Shown here: positions 1 to 6,505 of the stretch, one piece after another
Layout: every line of letters begins with the position of its first letter
Position numbering within the stretch: position 1 is the first letter of the stretch
The notes under the pieces: generated by a model
Seen by the model: only the letters and a program-made list of their open reading frames with translations
Told to the model about the DNA's origin: nothing
The model's database searches: none
Assembly (NCBI GenBank): GCA_016194625.1
Contig: JACQBB010000120.1
Location: 1-9,247, forward strand
Source: Elusimicrobiota bacterium
GTDB lineage: Bacteria > Elusimicrobiota > Elusimicrobia > UBA1565 > UBA9628
Direction: 5' to 3'
DNA length: 9,247 bases
Translations under genes and position numbers: made by a program

Positions 1-880
<880 letters not shown>

Positions 881-1951
881 GTTGGTTGACTCTCCTCAGG
901 TACAGCATGATCGCGAAATAGAGCAGGCCGCCGATCGCGGCGGCCCACAGGAACTCGTAGACGCAGTCGACGAGAGCGAGGACGACGAGCAGATAGATGA
1001 AGTCGCGCTGGGCGAGCGCGTTCTCCAGGCGCGAGAGCTTCGAGTCGAAGCCGTCGCCCGCGGTCTCGTCGGTGACGCCGGCCTCGGGAGCGGGGGCGGC
1101 GTCGGTCGAGCGGCGCTTCAGGCGGTGGCGCCAGGCGGTGAACGCCGAGGCGAGCACGCCCAGGTCGGCGACGAAGGCCAGGATCAGGGTCCGGACGCTG
1201 TGACCGTCGCGCCAGAAGCCGAGTCCGAGGCAGGTGGCCGTCGCAGCCGTCGAGGACCGAGTGCAGCCACACCAGCGCGGCGCCGGGCACGTACCAGGCG
1301 CGCGAGGAGCCCAGGAACAGGGCGGCGCCGGCCAGGCCGAGCGCGGTGCTGAACAGGGTCATCATGTTGGGCGTCACCGGCGTCTCGAGGAGGACGCGCG
1401 ACACGGCCAGCGAGATGTGGCGGTCGAAGTGGCGCGCCATGAAGCCGTCCTGGGCCTTCGGGCCGGCGGCCATCAGCCAGGTCACGGTCTCCTCGCCGGC
1501 CAGCGGCGCCTCCAGGCGGCGGTACGAGCCTTCGGGCAGCGCGTGCTTGGCGCGCGTCACGGCGTCGTCGCGGGTGAGGACGGCCTGGATCACGCCGAGT
1601 CCGGACGCGTCGTCGAAGGAGACCGACTCCGGGTAGCGCTGACGGACGACGTGGGCGAGCGTCTCGACGCGGACCAGGTGGTCGGAGGAGAGGCCGACGT
1701 ACGGCGGCGCGCACTCGACCAGCGAGTCGGTCCCTTTCGGCACCCACCGCACCGTCAGGCCCGGCGGAACGCGCAGGGCGCCCAGCGCGGCGGCGTCGGG
1801 CTGATGGATGCCGATCCAGACCTGTTTGATGCCGGCGCGCGCGGCCGTGAACAGCTGGCGCTCGAGCACGCTCAGGCCGCCGACGCGCTGCGCCAGCAGC
1901 GGGGGATGCGACACCCAGAGGATGGCGCGCTCGTACAGCGCGGGAGAGCGC

Positions 1952-2805
1952 TCAGGCGACACGCGACGCCTCCCGTGCCGCGTAGGCCGCGCGGATGGTC
2001 TCGAGGCAGAAGCGGGCCTCGCGCAGGTTCTCGCCGCGCCCGCGGCCGGCGCATTCGGCCTCGAACGCGGGCCACATCGCGGCGAGCCACTCGGGGTGCG
2101 CGGAGCCGCCGGACAGCTTCTCGGGGAAGCGCGTCGTCTCCTCGGTCCCGTCGGCCCGCACCGTCAGGACGTCGTCGCGCAGCTCGGCGGTCCCCTTCTC
2201 GCCCGCGACGAGCGCGGCGTTGGAGCGCTCGGCGGCCTTCCAGGACATGTGCAGCACTCCCGTCGCCGACGGGGCGGCGAGCAGGACGGTGGCGACCTCG
2301 TCGACGGCGCCGGCGGGCATCAGCACGGCCGACGCCAGGCGCGTCTGCGGGCCGAGCAGGCGGCGCATCAGGTACAGGTTGTGCCAGCCGTGGTCGACGA
2401 GGATCCCGCCGCCGGACACCGCGGGGTCCTTGCGCCAGTCGCCGGGCAGCGCGGAGACCGAGGGCTTCGTGAGCAGCACGCGGATCTCGGCGTGGCGGAC
2501 CGCGCCGAGGCGGCCGGAGGCCGCGACCTCGAGCAGGCGCGCGAGCGCCGGCGCGGAGGCCCAGTTGTTGACCGAGTACACGCACAGCCCGCGCGCCTCC
2601 GACTCGGTCCGCATGACGGCGAGCGCCTCGGGGTCGAGGGTCACGCGCGGGCCGAGGGAACGGCGCGCGCCGCGGCGTCCCGCCGCGCCGCGGACATCTC
2701 CGCGACGGCCGCGATGGAGACGCCCAGCCCCTTGAGGGCCGGGAGATGAGCGTTCTCGGCGATGGCGCCGAAGCCCACCAGGCCGACGCGGCGGATCTTC
2801 GTCAG
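1952..2805 (-). pseudogene. Gfo/Idh/MocA-family NAD(P)-dependent oxidoreductase, interrupted
   Basis: Family members oxidise or reduce sugar and polyol hydroxyls, inositol dehydrogenase being one example. The N-terminal piece (2805 to about 2645) encodes RRVGLVGFGAIAENAHLPAL, a Rossmann GxGxxA nucleotide-binding start, then runs into a TGA at 2643-2641. The C-terminal piece (about 2644 to 1952) is in a different frame and encodes TLDPEALAVMRTESEARG, the stretch that normally follows the EKP motif, then YSVNNWASAP and DHGWHNLYLMRRLLG. The segment between them, which in this family holds the second half of the Rossmann fold and the catalytic-lysine EKP motif (about 45-55 codons), is missing. 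The frame offset requires a loss of 3n+1 bases. The only plausible start is CTG at 2805, overlapping the aminotransferase stop as CTGA with GAGG 8 nt upstream. The 3' end overlaps the next gene by 11 nt. The substrate is unknown; inositol or an inositol-derived polyol is a context-based guess. Confidence 0.78.
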
Positions 2806-4037
2806 AGCCCGCGCCTCGCGCGCACGACGGCGAGCGCTTCGCCGAGCAGGTCCAGGCCGCGCAGCGCGTCGGCCTCGGAGATCACGAGCGGCGGATTGAT
2901 GCGCAGCGACGGGTTGTAGGCCATCGTGAGCACGCCGCGCTTGAGGCCTTCCTCGAAGACCTCGCGGCAGACGGCCTTGTCGAGCGCCTTGCCGTCCTTC
3001 GGGGCCACCAGGTCCACGCCGATCATCAGGCCGCGGCCGCGGACCGAGCCGATCAGCGGCTGGGCGGCCTTCATCGCCTCGAGCTTCTTGAGCATCGCGG
3101 CGCCGACCTTGGCCGAGTTCTCGACGAGCTTGTCGCGCAGGATCACCTGCAGCGTCGCGTCGCACGCGGCCGAGGCGAGCGGGTTGCCGCCGTAGCTGGA
3201 CGACGAGCCCGACGGGTTGGCCCACGGCTTGGCGGTCGCGACCTCGGTCGAGGTGACGACGCCGGAGACGGGGAAGCCGCCGCCGAAGCCCTTGCCGATC
3301 GTCATCATGTCGGGGACCACGCCCTCGTGGTCGCAGCCGAACATCCGGCCGGTGCGGCCGAAGCCGGTGATCATCTCGTCGGAGATGAACACGGCGCCGA
3401 TCTCCTTGGCGAGGTCGCGCACGCCCTTGAAGAAGCCGGCGGGCGGGATCACGTTGCAGTTGGTGCCCTGCACGGGCTCCAGGATGATCGCGGCGAGCGC
3501 GCCGGTGGTCTCGCGCTTGAGCTTCACGCGCAGGAAGGACAGCGAGCCGTCGTTGAGCAGGCCCATCACGCCCGAGGTCTTGCCGTGGAAGCCGCCCCAG
3601 AAGCCGACGACCTCGAACTTGCCCGTCTTGGACTTGGCCAGGCGCAGCGCGGCTTCGACGGCCTCGGCGCCGGAGCTGTACAGCTGGCACCGGGTCAGGC
3701 CCTTGGGCGTGACGGACGCGAGGTTCTTGAGGAAGTTCAGGCGGTGCGCCGAGGTGAACGAGCCGACCGCGGTCTTCGCGGCCTGTTCGCCGACGGCCTT
3801 CGCCCAGTCCGGGTGGCCGTAGCCGAGCGAGGCGACGCCGATGCCGGCGACGAGGTCGAGATAGGTCTTGCCGTCGGCGTCGCGCAGGGTCGCGCCCTGC
3901 CCGCCGTCGATGGCGAGCTGGGCGTACAGCGCGATGGTCTGCAGGCCGGGAGCGATGTACTGCTGCTCCTCGTCGAACAGCGCCTTGGACTTGGGTCCGG
4001 CGGCGTACGGGGCGTCGGTCAGGGTCTGGGGGGTCAT
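2802..4037 (-). CDS. class III PLP-dependent aminotransferase (4-aminobutyrate/ornithine aminotransferase fold)
   Basis: Transfers an amino group from a donor such as glutamate or alanine to a ketone or aldehyde; cytoplasmic. The 411 residues match the usual length of about 400-450. Visible landmarks are SSGAEAVEAALRLAK at 121-135, GFHGKT at 149-153, EPVQG at 187-191, SDEMITGFGRTG with the cofactor-binding Asp at 220, MTIGKGFGGGFP with the Schiff-base Lys at 249, and SSYGGNPLA at 280-288. All catalytic positions are present, so it should be active. Start ATG at 4037 follows AGGAAGG by about 10 nt; an in-frame extension further upstream reads through the ATP-grasp gene and is not real. It starts 5 nt after the ATP-grasp stop and overlaps the next gene's CTG. 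Class III enzymes act on very diverse substrates. The oxidoreductase next door suggests the keto substrate is made in the same pathway, possibly an inosose; this is inference. Confidence 0.93.
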   Translation of the reverse strand: MTPQTLTDAPYAAGPKSKALFDEEQQYIAPGLQTIALYAQLAIDGGQGATLRDADGKTYLDLVAGIGVASLGYGHPDWAKAVGEQAAKTAVGSFTSAHRLNFLKNLASVTPKGLTRCQLYSSGAEAVEAALRLAKSKTGKFEVVGFWGGFHGKTSGVMGLLNDGSLSFLRVKLKRETTGALAAIILEPVQGTNCNVIPPAGFFKGVRDLAKEIGAVFISDEMITGFGRTGRMFGCDHEGVVPDMMTIGKGFGGGFPVSGVVTSTEVATAKPWANPSGSSSSYGGNPLASAACDATLQVILRDKLVENSAKVGAAMLKKLEAMKAAQPLIGSVRGRGLMIGVDLVAPKDGKALDKAVCREVFEEGLKRGVLTMAYNPSLRINPPLVISEADALRGLDLLGEALAVVRARRGL

Positions 4038-4042
4038 GGGGT

Positions 4043-4885
4043 TCAAGCCTTCCTGGACGCCGTCTGGCGCAGGCGGTAGCGCAGGCGGCGGGCGATCTGG
4101 ACGGAGGCTTCGGCGCGCACGCGCGCGAAGCTCGGCCAGGAGTTGATGTCGATGACGAAGATCTTGCCTTCGGGGGTGATGATGGCGTCGCCGCCGAACA
4201 CCTCGACCTTCACGGCCGCCGCGGCGAGCTCGGCCTGCTGGGCCAGATCCTCGATCTCGAAGGGCAGACGGCGGGCGGTGGACGGGTCGTGGTAGAACCA
4301 GGTGAACCACTGGCCGGGACCGACGCCGTAGAACTTGATGAGGTCGCCGTCGGTGTGGCGCTGGACGGCCATGTCGGCGATCTCGCGGCTCTCGAACTCG
4401 CGGCGGATCGCGTCGGCCTCCTTCCAGTCGCGCGCGAACACCACGTCGTAGGAGCAGGTGTTGTGCACGTCGCCGCGCTTGATCCAGTAGCCGGCCGACG
4501 CCTCGTACGCGGGAGCCTTGTGGTTGCCGTCGAGCGAGGTGCGGCGCAGCTCCGTCGGAGGATAGCTGAGGCCCGGCGTCTTCTCGAAGGACGCGAGCAT
4601 CCGCGTGCGGTAGCAGCCGAGCACGGAGTCGGCGGGGTTGACGAACACCGCGCCGGTCTCGGCCTCGAGCTTTTTAAGGCGCATCAGACGCGGGTAGGTC
4701 TCGCACATCGGCACGATGATGTCGAAGCCGGACGCGTCGGCGCGGTCGAACTCCTCGGGCGTCATCAGCGTGCACTCGGTCTTCAGGATCGAGAGCTGGT
4801 CCATCACGGCTTTCAGGATGAGCGCGTCGTCCGACTCGCGGTTCGGGGAGTTCTGGATCTCTCTGAAAATGCCAAGGGCCTTCAT
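4043..4885 (-). CDS. ATP-grasp domain protein (RimK-like ligase or inositol-kinase-like)
   Basis: A 280-residue soluble protein with the ATP-grasp layout. The N-terminal pre-fold has FDIIVPMCETYP at 54-65. FVNPADSVLGCYRTRML at 81-97 takes the place of the usual N-S/P-x-x-A-I...K/R segment. YWIKRGD at 133-139 carries a likely ATP-phosphate Lys (136), and VQRHTDGDLIKFYGVG spans 174-189. The closing metal site FVIDINSWPSF is at 243-253 (Asp 246, Asn 248). ATP-grasp enzymes either ligate a carboxylate to an amine or thiol, or phosphorylate polyols. The lysine in LIKFYGVG and the DINxxPSF ending recall the inositol polyphosphate kinase (ITPK) branch as well as RimK-type ligases, and sequence reading cannot separate them. 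Start ATG at 4885 overlaps the previous gene's TGA (ATGA), with GGAG 8 nt upstream. No membrane segment or signal peptide is seen. Assigned to fold with good confidence; substrate unknown. Confidence 0.82.
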   Translation of the reverse strand: MKALGIFREIQNSPNRESDDALILKAVMDQLSILKTECTLMTPEEFDRADASGFDIIVPMCETYPRLMRLKKLEAETGAVFVNPADSVLGCYRTRMLASFEKTPGLSYPPTELRRTSLDGNHKAPAYEASAGYWIKRGDVHNTCSYDVVFARDWKEADAIRREFESREIADMAVQRHTDGDLIKFYGVGPGQWFTWFYHDPSTARRLPFEIEDLAQQAELAAAAVKVEVFGGDAIITPEGKIFVIDINSWPSFARVRAEASVQIARRLRYRLRQTASRKA

Positions 4886-5592
4886 CGCTTCGTCTCCGTC
4901 GTCAGGTGCGCCTCGGCGGCGGCCACGTCCTCGGGCCGGTCCACGTCGAGGGTCTTCGAAAGGGCGGCCCCGGCGACGCGCGCGCCGGAGGCGACGAGTC
5001 CGCGCCAGAAGTCGCGCAGGCGCGGGTGCGTCTCGGGCGCGGGCAGGCGCAGCGCGGCGGCCTTCGTCATGTAGTACAGTCCGCAGGTGACGAACCGGCG
5101 CTCGCGCGCGTCGTCGCCGACGGCGGTCACGCGGCCCGCGGCGTCCAGGTCGGCCCACAGCGGCTTCTCGTCGTCCACGTGCGCGGTCAGCGCCAGGCCC
5201 GCGTCGGCGCCCTGGGCGCGGCACGCGGACCAGAAGCGCGCGACGTCGGCGGCGGGGACGATCGCGTCGACGGTGCTGATCAGGAACGCGTCGGCGCGCT
5301 CGGCCAGGCGGCGCGACACGAGGCGGAAGGACTCGAACGACGAGGCCGTGTCGGCGCTGAGGAAATCGAGACGCAGGTCCGGGAAGGCGGCCCTCAGGCT
5401 CGGCGGCACGGCCGTCCCGCGGCCGTTGGTCAGCACCGTGAGGTCCGCGGCGCCGGCGCCGCGCAGGCCGGAGACGATCCAGTGCGACAGCGGCCGGCCG
5501 GCGACGGGGACGAGGGGCTTCACGGTCCCGGGGTGGCTCGCGGCGAGGCGCGAGCCCTCGCCCGCGGCGATGATGCCGGCGGAGAAGCTCAT
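4882..5592 (-). CDS. NTP-transferase family nucleotidyltransferase (sugar- or polyol-phosphate)
   Basis: Transfers a nucleotidyl group from an NTP to a phosphorylated sugar or polyol; cytoplasmic. The 236 residues open with the canonical loop: GIIAAGEGSRL at 6-16, then KPLVPVAGRPL at 25-35 with the conserved KP. A likely metal-binding Asp is in STVDA (109), and the C-terminal TLDVDRPEDV at 214-223 supplies the second acidic pair. Length fits a minimal single-domain member without a hexapeptide-repeat tail. The start ATG at 5592 overlaps the HAD stop as ATGA, with GGAG about 11 nt upstream. The downstream bifunctional enzyme has a degenerate nucleotidyltransferase loop while this one is complete. 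It is therefore a candidate for the real inositol-1-phosphate cytidylyltransferase of the operon, although a mannose-1-phosphate- or glucose-1-phosphate-type substrate is equally compatible with what is visible. Confidence 0.88.
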   Translation of the reverse strand: MSFSAGIIAAGEGSRLAASHPGTVKPLVPVAGRPLSHWIVSGLRGAGAADLTVLTNGRGTAVPPSLRAAFPDLRLDFLSADTASSFESFRLVSRRLAERADAFLISTVDAIVPAADVARFWSACRAQGADAGLALTAHVDDEKPLWADLDAAGRVTAVGDDARERRFVTCGLYYMTKAAALRLPAPETHPRLRDFWRGLVASGARVAGAALSKTLDVDRPEDVAAAEAHLTTETKR

Positions 5593-6254
5593 CCGAGCAG
5601 CTTCTCCAGCTCGACGACGGACCGCACCGTCCAGTCCTGTCCCGCGTCGGGCGCCGACGGCCTCGCGCAGACCAGCGCCTTCTTCATCCCGGCCGCGGCG
5701 GCGCCCTTCATGTCGCGAGGAACGGAGTCGCCGACCATCACGCACTCCTCCGGCGCGCTTTCCAGCGCGCGAGCGGCGTGGAGGAATATCTCCGGGTCGG
5801 GCTTGAGCACGCCCAGGACGCCGGAGTCCGCGACGACCGCGAACAGCGGCAGCAGGCCCTCGGCGCGCAGGATGCCGTCCAGGTTCCCGTAGAAGTTGGA
5901 CACGATGCCGAGGCGGTAGCGCTCGGCCAGCCGCTCCAAGGTGGGCCGCAGGCGCGCGAACGAGGCGCGGCTGTCGTCGGCGAACCGGCCGGCGATCTTG
6001 TCGGCCAGGCCGACGCTCTCCGGCGCGACCGAGTCCAGCACGTCCCGGACCTGCAGGCGCAGCGTCTGCTCGAGATCGAGGCCGCCCAGGGGGTGCCGGC
6101 CCGGCAAGCCGTCGTCCGAGTCGTAGAAGGCCCGGTCGAAGCGCTCGCGCGGGACGTCCACCCCGAATTCCTTATATATGGGGTAGAAGCGCTCCAGCCA
6201 GGTGGACCCGTCGGAATCGAGGGTCCCGCCGTAGTCGAAAAGGACCGACTTCAT
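5589..6254 (-). CDS. HAD-superfamily (subfamily IA) hydrolase, probable phosphatase
   Basis: A 221-residue HAD hydrolase with a helical cap. Motif I is LFDYGGTLDSDG with nucleophile Asp 7. Motif II is GIVSN (Ser 119), motif III LKPDPEIF (Lys 151) and motif IV VMVGDSVPRDMKGA (Asp 176, Asp 181). The position two after the nucleophile, often a general-acid Asp, is Gly here (DYGGT), a variant also found in other HAD-IA proteins. It probably removes phosphate from a small metabolite; inositol phosphate or a phosphorylated lipid headgroup is suggested only by the operon. ATG at 6254 is chosen. A TTG codon just upstream would add one residue. No Shine-Dalgarno is present, and a TGATATACT extended -10 ends 6 nt before the ATG, so the mRNA may be leaderless. 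This is the first gene of the operon, and its stop overlaps the next ATG. Confidence 0.9.
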   Translation of the reverse strand: MKSVLFDYGGTLDSDGSTWLERFYPIYKEFGVDVPRERFDRAFYDSDDGLPGRHPLGGLDLEQTLRLQVRDVLDSVAPESVGLADKIAGRFADDSRASFARLRPTLERLAERYRLGIVSNFYGNLDGILRAEGLLPLFAVVADSGVLGVLKPDPEIFLHAARALESAPEECVMVGDSVPRDMKGAAAAGMKKALVCARPSAPDAGQDWTVRSVVELEKLLG

Positions 6255-6260
6255 CAAAAA

Positions 6261-6269
6261 AGTATATCA
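6261..6269 (-). promoter_or_regulatory. extended -10 promoter of the minus-strand operon
   Basis: Read on the minus strand the bases are TGATATACT: a TG dinucleotide, one spacer base, then TATACT (five of six consensus). No convincing -35 lies 16-18 bp upstream (CCGCCC at the 17-bp position), as expected for extended -10 promoters. The hexamer ends at 6261, so initiation 6-8 bases on falls at about 6255-6253, on the HAD start codon. This would give a leaderless or near-leaderless transcript. Confidence 0.6.
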
Positions 6270-6318
6270 AATCCGTCGACGACGGGCGGTTCCGCGCGGG
6301 ACGATCTCGGGAAGGGCG

Positions 6319-6347
6319 TTGACAGGTCGCTCGCGACCTGCTATCTA
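6319..6347 (+). promoter_or_regulatory. possible regulated promoter: TTGACA box, 17-bp palindromic spacer, weak -10
   Basis: A perfect TTGACA lies at 6319-6324 and, 17 bp further, TATCTA at 6342-6347, which matches the -10 consensus at only three of six positions. The spacer is almost wholly occupied by an inverted repeat. A poor -10 with an operator between the boxes is the pattern expected of a promoter needing an activator or blocked by a repressor. If used, it would add about 80 nt of leader upstream of the main pilM promoter. It may instead be a chance TTGACA next to an operator serving the divergent genes. Confidence 0.35.
6323..6340. repeat. 18-bp inverted repeat, operator candidate
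   Basis: The sequence CAGGTCGCTCGCGACCTG has two perfect 8-bp arms around a 2-bp centre. It overlaps the last two bases of the TTGACA box and fills the space before the weak -10. It sits about 70 bp upstream of the HAD start and about 50 bp upstream of the main pilM promoter -35, so a bound dimeric regulator could influence either divergent unit. There is no T-tract on either side, and the 2-base centre is too small for a comfortable RNA loop, so a DNA-binding site is more likely than a terminator. Confidence 0.5.
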
Positions 6348-6390
6348 GGGAGCGCGGACTGGGATTTTGCGAATATTTCCGGCGCGGGCC

Positions 6391-6419
6391 TTGACACCCC
6401 ATTGGAAACCTGTTATAAC
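6391..6419 (+). promoter_or_regulatory. sigma-70-type promoter of pilMNOP
   Basis: TTGACA at 6391-6396 (six of six) is separated by exactly 17 bp from TATAAC at 6414-6419 (five of six). An A/T-richer patch (6363-6378, including GAATATTT) sits upstream where an UP element would lie and stands out against the GC-rich surroundings. Transcription should start near 6426, giving a leader of about 80 nt before pilM. Confidence 0.85.
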
Positions 6420-6437
6420 TCAGTCGCCGTTACAACT

Positions 6438-6488
6438 AGCGCCGAGTCCGACCCGCCGGGGATACCGGCGGGAGGGCGGCGCTTTTTT
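6438..6488 (+). terminator. intrinsic-terminator-like hairpin in the pilM leader (attenuator or small-RNA end)
   Basis: A two-tier hairpin is directly visible. The outer stem is AGCGCCG (6438-6444) with CGGCGCT (6477-6483). The inner stem is CCCGCCGG (6452-6459) with CCGGCGGG (6465-6472) around the loop GGATA. The stems are separated by an internal loop of 7 and 4 bases. Six T residues (6483-6488) follow at once, the classical rho-independent layout. It lies about 12-60 nt after the predicted start site and 17 bp before pilM. No plus-strand gene upstream needs terminating, so it would act on the pilM transcript itself or end a roughly 60-nt RNA. No known riboswitch class was recognised. Confidence 0.7.
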
Positions 6489-6505
6489 AATGGCTGGATG
6501 AGAGG

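Noticed and set aside
1225..1240. Programmed ribosomal frameshift as explanation for the phosphatidyltransferase frame change
   Set aside because: No slippery heptamer is present, and frameshifting would not restore the missing catalytic motif residues.
1234..2472. Long plus-strand open frame (412 codons) opposite the phosphatidyltransferase and oxidoreductase genes
   Set aside because: Arg/Ala/Gly/Pro-rich translation with no domain signature. The opposite strand gives clear Gfo/Idh and CDP-alcohol transferase motifs. Long empty frames are common at this GC content.
3327..4079. Plus-strand 250-codon frame opposite the aminotransferase
   Set aside because: Low-complexity shadow of a fully convincing class III aminotransferase with all catalytic motifs.
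4668..4680. A5 run (minus strand) in the ATP-grasp gene as a slippage site
   Set aside because: Only five A in CTT-AAA-AAG. The frame continues convincingly to the DIN metal motif, so there is no sign of a shift.
4906..5892. Plus-strand 328-codon frame opposite the nucleotidyltransferase and HAD genes
   Set aside because: No recognisable motif, and it spans two real genes on the other strand.
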